Assembly (NCBI GenBank): GCA_964645155.1
Contig: CAZYBG010000133.1
Span: 1-7,127, forward strand
DNA from: CAZYBG01 sp964645155
GTDB taxonomy: Bacteria; Pseudomonadota; Alphaproteobacteria; Rhodobacterales; Rhodobacteraceae
Direction: 5' to 3'
DNA length: 7,127 bases
The stretch's first letter is position 1. Each line of letters starts with the position of its first letter. Shown in pieces: positions 1 through 6,216 of the stretch. Under the pieces are notes generated by a model. The model was not told the origin of the DNA. It saw only the letters and a list, made by a program, of their open reading frames with translations, and did no database searches. The position numbers were made by a program, and so were the translations under genes.

Positions 1-642
1 ATCGACGGCAAGGGCAGCCATGGCGGCTATTGCGGGCCAGCGGTCAAGCCCATCGCCATGTCCATGGTCAGCGAGATCGCCCGCAACCCCGAAACCCACG
101 GCCTGCCCATTTCCGGCATCGGCGGGGTGACCACATGGCGCGATGCCGCCGAATACATCACCCTCGGCTGCGGCAACGTGCAGGTCTGCACGGCGGCGAT
201 GACCTATGGCTTCAAGATCGTGCAGGAGATGGCGGCGGGGCTCAGCGACTGGATGGACCAGAAGGGTTACGCCAGTGTCGGCCAGCTCACCGGCCGCGCG
301 GTGCCCAACGTCACCGACTGGCAGTACCTCAACCTCAACTACGTCACCAAGGCGCGCATCGATCAGGAGGCCTGCATCAAGTGCGGCCGCTGCTACGCCG
401 CCTGCGAGGATACCAGCCACCAGGCGATCGCGATGAGCCCGGAGCGCGTCTTCACGGTCAAGGACGAGGAGTGCGTCGCCTGCAACCTCTGCGTCGACGT
501 CTGCCCCGTCGAGAACTGCATCACCATGGAGCGGCTGGCGGCCGGCGTGGTCGACCCGCGCACCGGCCGCGTGGTGACCGACGACTACGCGAACTGGACG
601 ACGCATCCGAACAACCCGATGGCGAAGGTCGCGGCGGAATAG
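1..642 (+). CDS. preA: NAD-dependent dihydropyrimidine dehydrogenase subunit PreA (C-terminal part, 5' end outside window)
   Basis: The frame is open from base 1 to a TAG at 640-642, giving the last 213 residues of a protein that is about 410-440 residues in relatives. With PreT it reduces uracil or thymine to the 5,6-dihydro form using NADH, in the cytoplasm; this is the first step of reductive pyrimidine catabolism. The window opens inside the dihydroorotate-dehydrogenase-like FMN barrel (HGGYCGPAVKPIA, then PISGIGGVTTWRDAAEYI and QVCTAAMTYGF, resembling E. coli PreA). A C-terminal 2x[4Fe-4S] ferredoxin domain follows, with CIKCGRCYAAC at 373-405 and CVACNLCVDVCP at 472-507. All eight cluster cysteines are present. 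The tail after the second cluster is short and ends at MAKVAAE. The gene converges on the leftward genes that follow, with a strong palindromic structure directly after the stop. preT is expected upstream but is not visible. Confidence 0.93.
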   Translation: MDGKGSHGGYCGPAVKPIAMSMVSEIARNPETHGLPISGIGGVTTWRDAAEYITLGCGNVQVCTAAMTYGFKIVQEMAAGLSDWMDQKGYASVGQLTGRAVPNVTDWQYLNLNYVTKARIDQEACIKCGRCYAACEDTSHQAIAMSPERVFTVKDEECVACNLCVDVCPVENCITMERLAAGVVDPRTGRVVTDDYANWTTHPNNPMAKVAAE

Positions 643-705
643 GCCGAAGAAGTTTCGGCCGAAACTTCTTCGGCCGGAAACTCTTCGGACGAAGAGTTTC
701 CGGCC
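642..705. terminator. Twin overlapping palindromes between convergent genes; probable bidirectional terminator
   Basis: Positions 642-675 are a perfect 34-bp palindrome centred between 658 and 659. Positions 672-705 are a second 34-bp dyad with 15-16 bp arms around GGAC. The two share the GGCC at 672-675. Both are built from the same unit, roughly CGAAGA(A)GTTTC, in the order forward, reverse, reverse, forward. Each forms a strong hairpin in RNA from either strand. They sit exactly between the preA stop and the stop of the leftward gene at 716, which suits a shared terminator. No U-tract is present, so the termination role is inference. The structure could also be a genome-wide repetitive element. 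Confidence 0.6.
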
Positions 706-715
706 CGCCTGCCGG

Positions 716-961
716 TCAGCAGATCAGTTGCACCTTGCCGGCGTTGCAGATCACGATGAACTGTCCGCCGCATTCGAGAAGGTGGAACCCCCGACGGCGG
801 ACCTCGGCGACGAACAGGTCGCGGCCGACCTCGCGATCCACGTCGCGCACCGCACGGCGCACGATGCCGCCGCGGTCGACGGATTTCGCGTCGAACACCC
901 GCGAAAGCCAGGCGAGGTTCGGCCGAGGCTGCGGCAGCGGGTGGCGGCGAAGCATCTGCAT
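716..961 (-). CDS. Small conserved protein of the kind often annotated 'N-(5'-phosphoribosyl)anthranilate isomerase'
   Basis: An 81-residue soluble basic protein. Its middle part, roughly WLSRVFDAKSVDRGGIVRR followed by DREVGRDLFVAEVRRRGFH, and its end, GGQFIVICNAG, resemble a family of about 70-80 residue proteins in Rhodobacterales that carry a phosphoribosylanthranilate isomerase label. This protein is far too short to be TrpF (about 200 residues), so that enzyme activity should not be assumed. I recognise the family from memory and its true function is unknown to me. The start chosen is the ATG at 961, with AGGA seven bases upstream; an ATG two codons further in (955) is possible. It lies 46 bp after the upstream 140-residue gene on the same strand, probably in one transcript, and its stop faces preA across the twin palindromes. 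No signal peptide or membrane segment is seen. Confidence 0.7.
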   Translation of the reverse strand: MQMLRRHPLPQPRPNLAWLSRVFDAKSVDRGGIVRRAVRDVDREVGRDLFVAEVRRRGFHLLECGGQFIVICNAGKVQLIC

Positions 962-1007
962 GGGCCGATCCTGCGCGGCAACCGGTTCACGCAAGGTAAA
1001 CGAAGCC

Positions 1008-1430
1008 TCAGCGCACGAGGTCGAGCAGGCCGGGGGCGGGCGGCGGACGCCCGCCATACGCGGTGCCGGCCTCGGCCATGCCCGGTGGCGGCGCCCCGGC
1101 GATTCGCGGGTCGTCCGCCGGGCGCTCGTCGCCGCGCCCCGGCCGTCCCTCCCGCAGGCGCGCCCGCTCGGCCTCCAGCACGTTGGCGCGGAAGGCGGGC
1201 GGCGGCCCCACCGGCGCATCGGGGTCGAGCGCCGGGGGCATAAGCGGCGGCATAAACGGCGGCAGCGCCGCGGCGCCACTGTCGCGCCGGGCGGGATCGT
1301 TGTCGGCATCGGCATCGGCGCCGGCGCCGGCCGATGGCGCGGCGACCGCTGCCGCGGTTTCCGCACCGGCCTGCAGCCGCACCGGCGGGGCGGCGGCCAC
1401 GACCGGCGCCGCCGTCTGCGTGATGATCAT
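1008..1430 (-). CDS. Hypothetical protein, proline/alanine-rich, 140 residues
   Basis: A real coding frame on the evidence of its strong G/C third positions and a good ribosome binding site (GGAG eight bases before the ATG at 1428-1430). I cannot assign a function. Residues 1-55 are alanine-rich and low complexity, including AGAGADADAD, encoded by short GGCATC/GGCGCC tandem repeats at 1304-1329. Residues 56-79 are proline-rich (FMPPLMPPALDPDAPVGPPP). Residues about 79-95 (AFRANVLEAERARLRE) look like the one folded, probably helical, conserved segment. The C-terminus is again Pro/Gly-rich and ends in LLDLVR. No transmembrane helix or obvious signal peptide is visible; the composition suggests a largely disordered protein. 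It sits between rutR and the 81-residue gene in a leftward run, 67 bp after rutR. A small inverted repeat (1438-1453) overlaps its ribosome binding site. Confidence 0.72.
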   Translation of the reverse strand: MIITQTAAPVVAAAPPVRLQAGAETAAAVAAPSAGAGADADADNDPARRDSGAAALPPFMPPLMPPALDPDAPVGPPPAFRANVLEAERARLREGRPGRGDERPADDPRIAGAPPPGMAEAGTAYGGRPPPAPGLLDLVR

Positions 1431-1497
1431 GTGCTTCGCTCCGCTTGCGGAGCCCCCACCCGAGTCGCCAGCCTAGGCCGCCGGCGTTAGCACATCG

Positions 1498-2118
1498 TTA
1501 AGGCGCGCCGGGCGCGAGCAGGCGCGCGAACAGCGTCTCGAGATAGCGTCCGGCGTCGGGGTAGGGGTCGGCGCCGTCGGCGCCGAGCACGGCGCGCACC
1601 TGCGCCTCGAAGTCCGCGTAGTGCTGGGTCAGCGCCCAGATCGAGAAGATCAGGTGCACCGGGTGCACGCGGGCGATCCGCCCCTCGTCCATCCAGCGGG
1701 TCAGCACCACGGCCTTCTCCTCGACCAGCACCCTCAGGCCCGTCTCGAGCAGGGGGCCGAGGCGGGGCGCCCCCTGCAGCACCTCGATCGCGAACAGCCG
1801 GCTCTCGCGCGGCATCTCGCGGCTCATCTCGAGCTTGCGGGCGACGTAGCCGAGCAGTTCCGCCCGGGGATCGCCCCCGGGGTCTAGGTCGCGCAGCGGG
1901 TCGAGCCAGGTGTCGAGAAGCCCGGCCAGCAACTCGGCATGGATCGCGTCCTTCGAGGGGAAGTAGTAGAGCAGGTTCGGCTTCGACAGCCCCGCCGCCT
2001 CGGCAATCTGGTCGAGCGTCGTGCCGCGGAACCCATGCGTCGAGAACACCTCGAGCGCGGCGTCGAGGATGACCCGGCGGTTCTCGCGCTGGATCCGGGT
2101 TCGGGGCGCCGTCGCCAT
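1498..2118 (-). CDS. rutR: TetR-family pyrimidine utilization regulator RutR
   Basis: A 206-residue TetR-type repressor, close to E. coli RutR in layout. The N-terminal helix-turn-helix is at residues about 33-53 (TTLDQIAEAAGLSKPNLLYYF, followed by PSKDAI). The C-terminal ligand domain keeps the RutR signature HLIFSIWALTQHYADF (residues 155-170), plus EVLQGAPRL at 112-120. E. coli RutR binds uracil and thymine and leaves DNA when they are bound; the same role is inferred here. The ATG at 2118 was chosen because it places a typical short basic arm (PRTRIQRENRR) before the DNA-binding domain. The nearest purine-rich site, AGGGAG, is somewhat far upstream (about 13 bases), so the ribosome binding site is not decisive. 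The gene is divergent from the catabolic operon, and a RutR-like operator lies between them, suggesting autoregulation and control of the operon. Confidence 0.93.
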   Translation of the reverse strand: MATAPRTRIQRENRRVILDAALEVFSTHGFRGTTLDQIAEAAGLSKPNLLYYFPSKDAIHAELLAGLLDTWLDPLRDLDPGGDPRAELLGYVARKLEMSREMPRESRLFAIEVLQGAPRLGPLLETGLRVLVEEKAVVLTRWMDEGRIARVHPVHLIFSIWALTQHYADFEAQVRAVLGADGADPYPDAGRYLETLFARLLAPGAP

Positions 2119-2193
2119 CGTCGGAATGCGTCTCCCTGCCGGCCCGCCCTGCACCGGCAGCCACGCACCGCCGGCCGGGGGCCGGCACATGCC

Positions 2194-2222
2194 TTGACGG
2201 ACCCCGGGACCGTCTCCTAGCG
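2194..2222 (+). promoter_or_regulatory. Candidate promoter for the rightward catabolic operon
   Basis: A -35 element TTGACG at 2194-2199, preceded by C as is common in alphaproteobacterial sigma-70 promoters, stands 17 bp before CTAGCG at 2217-2222. The -35 is good and the -10 is weak. Transcription would start near 2229, inside the RutR-like operator, which is the expected position for repression. This leaves a leader of about 76 nt with several G-runs and C-runs before the aminotransferase ATG. Confidence 0.42.
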
Positions 2223-2243
2223 TGATCCCGACCAATCGGTCAA
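2215..2243 (-). promoter_or_regulatory. Candidate rutR promoter, divergent and overlapping
   Basis: On the minus strand, TTGACC (2243 down to 2238) and CTAGGA (2220 down to 2215) are 17 bp apart. The -35 is one half of the RutR-like operator, so RutR binding would block its own promoter. The -10 overlaps the -10 proposed for the opposite promoter, so the two polymerases would compete. The -10 match is weak, so this is a candidate only. Confidence 0.38.
2228..2243. promoter_or_regulatory. RutR-like operator
   Basis: CCGACCAATCGGTCAA reads as a dyad with exact GACC/GGTC arms around four bases. From memory, the E. coli RutR consensus is TTGACCANNTGGTCAA; this site matches 11 of the 14 fixed positions. 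It is the only such site I found in the window and lies between rutR and the operon it would control, 110 bp from the rutR start and 62 bp from the aminotransferase start. Confidence 0.68.
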
Positions 2244-2304
2244 AGCATGTTTTCCGCGCGCCCCGGGGGTTCCCGCCCCAGGGGCCTTTCCCTTGGGGGC
2301 CGCA

Positions 2305-3633
2305 ATGGCACTGGACCGCGACGTCGCGCCGAACGATCTCAACGCCTTCTGGATGCCGTTCACGGCGAACCGGCAGTTCAAGAAGGCACCGCGGATGCTC
2401 GTCGCGGCGAAGGACATGCATTACACGACGGCCGACGGGCGGCAGGTGCTCGATGGCACGGCCGGTCTCTGGTGCTGCAATGCCGGCCATACCCGCCCGA
2501 AGATCACCGAGGCGATCCAGCGGCAGGTGGCCGAGCTCGACTATGCGCCGGCCTTCCAGATGGGCCACCCCAAGGCGTTCGAGCTTGCCAACCGCGTGAT
2601 CGGCATCGCGCCGGAAGGGATGGAGCACGTCTTCTTCTGCAATTCCGGGTCCGAGGCGGTCGATACCGCGCTGAAGCTCGCGCTCGCCTACCACCGGGCC
2701 CGGGGAGACGGCGCGCGAACCCGCCTGATCGGGCGCGAGCGGGGCTACCACGGCGTCGGCTTCGGCGGCATCTCGGTCGGCGGCATCGTCAACAACCGCC
2801 GCCACTTCGGCACCATGCTGGCGGGCGTCGACCACCTGCCGCACACGCATCTGCCGGGCAGGAACGCCTATACCCGCGGCCAGCCCGAGCATGGCGCCGA
2901 GCTTGCCGACGAGCTCGAGCGGCTGGTCGCGCTCCACGGCGCCGAGACGATCGCGGCGGTCATCGTCGAGCCGGTGGCGGGCTCGACCGGGGTGATCCTG
3001 CCGCCCAAGGGCTATCTCGAGCGGCTGCGCGCGATCACGCAGAAGCACGGCATCCTGCTCATCTTCGACGAGGTCATCACCGGCTTCGGCCGCCTCGGCG
3101 CGCCCTTCGCTGCGCAGTATTTCGGCGTCATGCCCGACCTCATCACCTGCGCCAAGGGCATCACCAACGGGGTGATCCCGATGGGCGCGGTCATCACCAC
3201 GGGGGCGATCCACGATGCCTTCATGCAGGGCCCCGAGCATGTGATCGAGCTGTTTCACGGCTACACCTATTCCGGCTCGCCGGTCGCCTCGGCGGCCGGG
3301 CTCGCGACGCTCGAGACCTACAGGGAGGAACGGCTGTTCGAGCGGGCGGCAGAGATGGCGCCCTACTGGGAGGACGCGCTGCACTCGCTGCGGGGGCTGC
3401 CGCACGTCATCGACATCCGCAACCTCGGACTGATCGGCGCGGTGGAACTCGACCCCTTGGCTGGCGAGCCGACCAAGCGCGCCTTCGGCGCGTTCCTGAC
3501 GGGGTTCGAGAAGAACATCATGATCCGCACCACCGGCGACATCATCGCGATGAGCCCGCCGCTGATCATCGAGAAGGCGCATATCGACACGCTGGTCGGC
3601 ACGCTGGCCGACGTGCTGAAGGCGGCGGCATGA
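2305..3633 (+). CDS. Omega-amino acid/beta-alanine:pyruvate aminotransferase (class III, PLP-dependent)
   Basis: A 442-residue cytoplasmic fold-type I aminotransferase of full family length. It would move the amino group of beta-alanine (from uracil) or beta-aminoisobutyrate (from thymine) to pyruvate, forming malonate semialdehyde (or its methyl form) and alanine, the last nitrogen-recovering step of the pathway. Visible landmarks are GLWCCNAGH (54-62, typical of beta-alanine/omega-amino acid transaminases), the PLP phosphate loop SGSE (114-117), GYHG (147-150), VEPVAGSTGV (221-230), IFDEVITGFGR with PLP-binding Asp255, Lys284 in TCAKG as the Schiff-base lysine, and Arg408 in IRTTGD as a candidate for substrate carboxylate binding. 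The ATG at 2305 is preferred over an in-frame TTG at 2293; a G-run (2295-2299) acts as a modest ribosome binding site. It is first in the rightward operon and its stop overlaps the next start as ATGA. Exact amino donor preference cannot be read from sequence. Confidence 0.92.
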   Translation: MALDRDVAPNDLNAFWMPFTANRQFKKAPRMLVAAKDMHYTTADGRQVLDGTAGLWCCNAGHTRPKITEAIQRQVAELDYAPAFQMGHPKAFELANRVIGIAPEGMEHVFFCNSGSEAVDTALKLALAYHRARGDGARTRLIGRERGYHGVGFGGISVGGIVNNRRHFGTMLAGVDHLPHTHLPGRNAYTRGQPEHGAELADELERLVALHGAETIAAVIVEPVAGSTGVILPPKGYLERLRAITQKHGILLIFDEVITGFGRLGAPFAAQYFGVMPDLITCAKGITNGVIPMGAVITTGAIHDAFMQGPEHVIELFHGYTYSGSPVASAAGLATLETYREERLFERAAEMAPYWEDALHSLRGLPHVIDIRNLGLIGAVELDPLAGEPTKRAFGAFLTGFEKNIMIRTTGDIIAMSPPLIIEKAHIDTLVGTLADVLKAAA

Positions 3634-3917
3634 GCCGTCCGCGCGCGGCGGCGGTCGAGATGGTGGACGATGCCCGGGTGCGCGTCACCCGCTTCGACTT
3701 CGCGCCGGGCGCCGAGACCGGATGGCACCGGCACGGGCACGACTACGTCATCACCGCCGTGACCGACTGCCCGATGCGCATCGAGGAACCGGGCGGCGCC
3801 CTGCGCGACGTGGTGGTGCCCGCCGGCTGCGCCTACCGGCGCGACGCGGGTGTCGAGCACAACGTGATCAATGCCGGTGCGGTGCCGATGTCGTTCGTGG
3901 AAGTCGAACTGAAATAG
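3630..3917 (+). CDS. Small cupin-domain protein
   Basis: A 95-residue single-domain cupin. The first cupin motif is recognisable as GWHRHGHDYV (His33, His35 and His37), and the second as PAGCAYRRDAGVEHNVINAG with His77. These histidines would form a metal site. The usual glutamate of motif 1 is not in its normal place, so metal binding is likely but not certain. The strand-rich remainder (RVRVTRFDFAPGAE, SFVEVELK) fits a minimal beta-barrel. Its start overlaps the aminotransferase stop (ATGA at 3630-3633) with GAAGG seven bases upstream, implying coupled translation. A role on a pathway intermediate, such as malonate semialdehyde or an amino-acid adduct, is possible but is only inference from position. 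Small cupins of this kind have very varied functions. Confidence 0.82.
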   Translation: MSRPRAAAVEMVDDARVRVTRFDFAPGAETGWHRHGHDYVITAVTDCPMRIEEPGGALRDVVVPAGCAYRRDAGVEHNVINAGAVPMSFVEVELK

Positions 3918-3925
3918 GGCCCGGG

Positions 3926-4852
3926 ATGTCGTCGGAGGCCAGCGCCGCGCCCTTCAACTTCATTGTGGCGATCCGCCATCCGGCGACGGTCGCCGACCTC
4001 GATGGTCAGCAGGCCGCGCTTGCCGACCTGTTCCGCTCGCTCGACGCGCAGACCGACCGGCGCTTCGCCGTGCTGGTGGCCTGCAACGCCGATCAGGTCC
4101 TGCCGCCCGAAGCCGGCCACGTCCGCCGCGTCCATGTCGACCTGCCCCCGGCGCGGCTCGGCGAGACGCAGACGCTGGAGGAGCTGTCCGTCGCGTTCCG
4201 CAACGACAAGGGGCGCCGGGTGCGCGCCGCGGTCGACCTCGTGCCGCCGGATGCCTTGGTGATGGCGGTCGACGACGACGACCTCGTCAGCCGGCGGCTC
4301 GTCGCCTTCGTGCTGTCGCGGCCGCCGGCCGGCTGGTACGTGGACGAGGGCTTTGCCTGGGCGACCGGCGCGGCCGAGCTGCTGCCGATGATCGGCTTCC
4401 ACCGCCTCTGCGGCAGCTCGATCATCGCGCCCGCCCGCTACTTCAAGCATGTCAGCGGCCGCGGCACCGAGGACGAGGCGATCCAGGAGCTCGGCAGCCA
4501 CCGGATCATCATCGACGAGGCCGGCGAAAGCGGCAACGTCTTCCACCCGCTGCCGTTCCGCGGCGCGATCTACCGGCGCGGGCACGCCAACGCCACGCAG
4601 ACCGATGTGGACCGCATCGCCGCGGCCCGGCCGGCCGCGCCCCCGGGGCCGGGGGCGCGGGCGCTCGAGGCGATGCGGCGGCTGAAGGCGAGCGTCTTTC
4701 CCAGGCCCCGCACCGCGACCAGCGGGCCGCGGATCTTCGTCGACCGGCCGGTCCGGCTCGACCCCGCGCTGCGGCGCGAGTTCTTCGGCGACCCCGACGC
4801 CGCATCGACCAGGACGGAGGGCACAGCATGGCCGCACCCGGCGAGAACCTGA
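3926..4852 (+). CDS. Putative glycosyltransferase-like protein (GT-A type, DDDD motif)
   Basis: A 308-residue protein with no signal peptide or membrane helix. Residues 10-55 (FNFIVAIRHP, then AALADLFRSLDAQTDRRFAVLVACN) resemble the start of a GT-A fold: a beta strand, a helix, and a second strand after 'Q-T-D-x-x-F'. LVMAVDDDDLVSRRLVAFV (111-129) holds four aspartates at 116-119 at the place of the metal/nucleotide-sugar DxD motif. This order recalls the putative rhamnosyl transferases common in Rhodobacteraceae. Later blocks are WYVDEGFAW (137-145) and CGSSIIAPARYF (162-173). The C-terminal 70 residues are Pro/Arg-rich and probably disordered. The ATG at 3926 has AGGG six bases upstream, 8 bp after the cupin stop. 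Its last 25 bp overlap the next gene. Sugar donor and acceptor are unknown, and no pyrimidine-degradation step needs such an enzyme. Confidence 0.68.
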   Translation: MSSEASAAPFNFIVAIRHPATVADLDGQQAALADLFRSLDAQTDRRFAVLVACNADQVLPPEAGHVRRVHVDLPPARLGETQTLEELSVAFRNDKGRRVRAAVDLVPPDALVMAVDDDDLVSRRLVAFVLSRPPAGWYVDEGFAWATGAAELLPMIGFHRLCGSSIIAPARYFKHVSGRGTEDEAIQELGSHRIIIDEAGESGNVFHPLPFRGAIYRRGHANATQTDVDRIAAARPAAPPGPGARALEAMRRLKASVFPRPRTATSGPRIFVDRPVRLDPALRREFFGDPDAASTRTEGTAWPHPART

Positions 4853-6078
4853 AGATCAACGGCGAGAGGCTGTGGGACAGCCTGATGGAGATGGCGAAGA
4901 TCGGTCCCGGCATCGCGGGGGGCAACAACCGCCAGACCCTGACCGACGCCGATGCCGAGGGCCGCGCCCTGTTCCGCCGCTGGTGCGAGGCGGCCGGCTG
5001 CACGATGGGCGTGGACCGGATGGGCACGATGTTCGCCCGCCGCGAGGGCACCGACCCCGACGCGCTGCCGGTCTATGTCGGCAGCCACCTCGACACCCAG
5101 CCGACGGGCGGCAAGTACGACGGCGTGCTGGGGGTGCTGGGCGGCCTCGAGATCCTCCGCACGCTGAACGACCTGAACATCCGCACGAAGCATCCGATCG
5201 TCGTCGTGAACTGGACGAACGAAGAGGGGACGCGTTTCGCCCCGGCCATGCTCGCCAGCGGCGTCTTCGCCGGGCGCCACGACCTGCAATGGGCCTACGA
5301 CCGGACCGACGCCAGGGGCCTGCGCTTCGGCGACGAGCTGGAGCGCATCGGCTGGAAAGGCGACGAGGAGGTCGGCGCCCGCAGGATGAAGGCGTTCTTC
5401 GAGCTGCATATCGAGCAGGGCCCGATCCTCGAGGCCGAGGGCAAGGATATCGGCGTCGTGACCCACGGCCAGGGCCTGCGCTGGATCGAATGCACCGTCA
5501 CCGGCAAGGAAAGCCACACCGGCTCGACCCCGATGCACATGCGCCGGAACGCCGGGCGGGGGCTGGCGCTGGTGACCGAGCTGGTCCACGAGATCGCCAT
5601 GGCGAACCAGCCGAACGCGGTGGGCGCCATCGGCCATGTCGACATCTACCCCAACAGCCGCAACATCATCCCCGGCCGCGTCGTCTTCACCGTCGACATG
5701 CGGACCCATATCCTGCCGAAGCTGAACGCGATGGTGGAGGAGCTGCTGGAGCGCGCGCCGAAGGTCTGCGACGGGATCGGGGTGGGGTTCGAGGCGAAGA
5801 TCGTCGGCCAGTTCGACCCGCCGGCCTTCGATCCGGCCTGCGTGAAGGCCGTGCGGGACGCGGCCGAGCGGCTGGGATACAGCCACATGGACCTCGTGAG
5901 CGGCGCCGGCCACGATGCCTGCTGGATCAACGACGTGGCGCCGACCGCGATGGTGATGTGCCCCTGTGTGGACGGGCTTTCCCACAACGAGGCCGAGGAA
6001 ATCACGCCGGACTGGGCGGCAAAGGGCGCGAACGTGCTGTTCCACGCGGTGGTCGAGACGGCGGAGGTGATGGGGTGA
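4828..6078 (+). CDS. M20-family Zn-dependent amidohydrolase, probable N-carbamoyl-beta-alanine amidohydrolase (beta-ureidopropionase)
   Basis: A 416-residue cytoplasmic M20/M28-type metalloamidase, typical length for the allantoate amidohydrolase / N-carbamoyl amino acid hydrolase group. It would split N-carbamoyl-beta-alanine into beta-alanine, CO2 and ammonia, the third pathway step. Landmarks are GSHLDTQPTGGKYDGVLGV with metal ligands His87 and Asp98, NEEG with the likely base Glu132 and metal ligand Glu133, HIEQGP with His194, the lid-domain KESHTGSTPM with His230, VDMRTH with Arg292 as a substrate-carboxylate candidate, and LSHNEAE with His386. All expected metal ligands are present. The ATG at 4828 is supported by GGAGG seven bases upstream, lying inside the end of the previous gene (25-bp overlap). 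The family also contains L-carbamoylase (hyuC/amaB) and allantoate hydrolase; the pyrimidine context favours beta-ureidopropionase. Confidence 0.9.
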   Translation: MAAPGENLKINGERLWDSLMEMAKIGPGIAGGNNRQTLTDADAEGRALFRRWCEAAGCTMGVDRMGTMFARREGTDPDALPVYVGSHLDTQPTGGKYDGVLGVLGGLEILRTLNDLNIRTKHPIVVVNWTNEEGTRFAPAMLASGVFAGRHDLQWAYDRTDARGLRFGDELERIGWKGDEEVGARRMKAFFELHIEQGPILEAEGKDIGVVTHGQGLRWIECTVTGKESHTGSTPMHMRRNAGRGLALVTELVHEIAMANQPNAVGAIGHVDIYPNSRNIIPGRVVFTVDMRTHILPKLNAMVEELLERAPKVCDGIGVGFEAKIVGQFDPPAFDPACVKAVRDAAERLGYSHMDLVSGAGHDACWINDVAPTAMVMCPCVDGLSHNEAEEITPDWAAKGANVLFHAVVETAEVMG

Positions 6079-6095
6079 GGGTGTTGCGCGCAATG

Positions 6096-6122
6096 CCCGC
6101 CCCGGGCCTGACCCGGGGGCTC
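6096..6122 (-). repeat. REP-like palindromic repeat, copy A
   Basis: A 27-base unit with a self-complementary core, CCCCGGG / CCCGGGG around a five-base loop. It is the inverted copy of unit B (26 of 27 positions identical after reverse complement), starting 17 bp after the amidohydrolase stop. Confidence 0.85.
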
Positions 6123-6150
6123 ACTGCCGGCGCGCGCGGCGGTGGAGATG

Positions 6151-6177
6151 GAGGCCCCGGGTCAGGCCCGGGGCGGG
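6151..6177 (+). repeat. REP-like palindromic repeat, copy B
   Basis: Same unit in the opposite orientation to A. Bases 6096-6118 and 6155-6177 are perfect 23-bp inverted repeats, so A and B can also fold together as a long stem with a 36-nt loop. Unit B differs from unit D at one of 27 positions. Confidence 0.85.
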
Positions 6178-6198
6178 GTTCATTCCTTGTTAACCGTT

Positions 6199-6214
6199 CC
6201 GCAGAACACTGCGG
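6199..6214 (+). promoter_or_regulatory. Hairpin at the GIY-YIG translation start
   Basis: CCGCAG, loop AACA, CTGCGG: a perfect 6-bp stem ending two bases before the ATG at 6217. No Shine-Dalgarno sequence is visible between it and the start codon, so translation may be weak or conditional. Confidence 0.5.
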
Positions 6215-6216
6215 CC

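Noticed and set aside
1304..1329. Short GGCATC/GGCGCC tandem repeats as a regulatory or phase-variable tract
   Set aside because: They lie inside the 140-residue gene in six-base steps that keep the frame and only encode an Ala/Asp/Gly run.
30..1490. Long plus-strand open frame of 486 codons running across preA, the palindromes and the minus genes
   Set aside because: It is out of frame with preA, whose cysteine motifs are clear; its protein is Arg/Gly/Pro-rich as expected for a shadow frame in high-GC DNA.
1498..3582. 694-codon minus-strand frame extending rutR far upstream
   Set aside because: Only the part from 2118 downward is RutR-like; the rest is the antisense of the aminotransferase and reads as low-quality Arg/Asp/Gly-rich sequence.
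4570..6093. 507-codon minus-strand frame opposite the amidohydrolase
   Set aside because: Antisense shadow of a well-supported M20 enzyme; no recognisable motifs.
6142..6216. Longer N-terminus for the GIY-YIG protein from GTG 6142 or ATG 6148
   Set aside because: It would translate repeat B and add residues unrelated to the domain; the ATG at 6217 gives a complete, normal-length protein.
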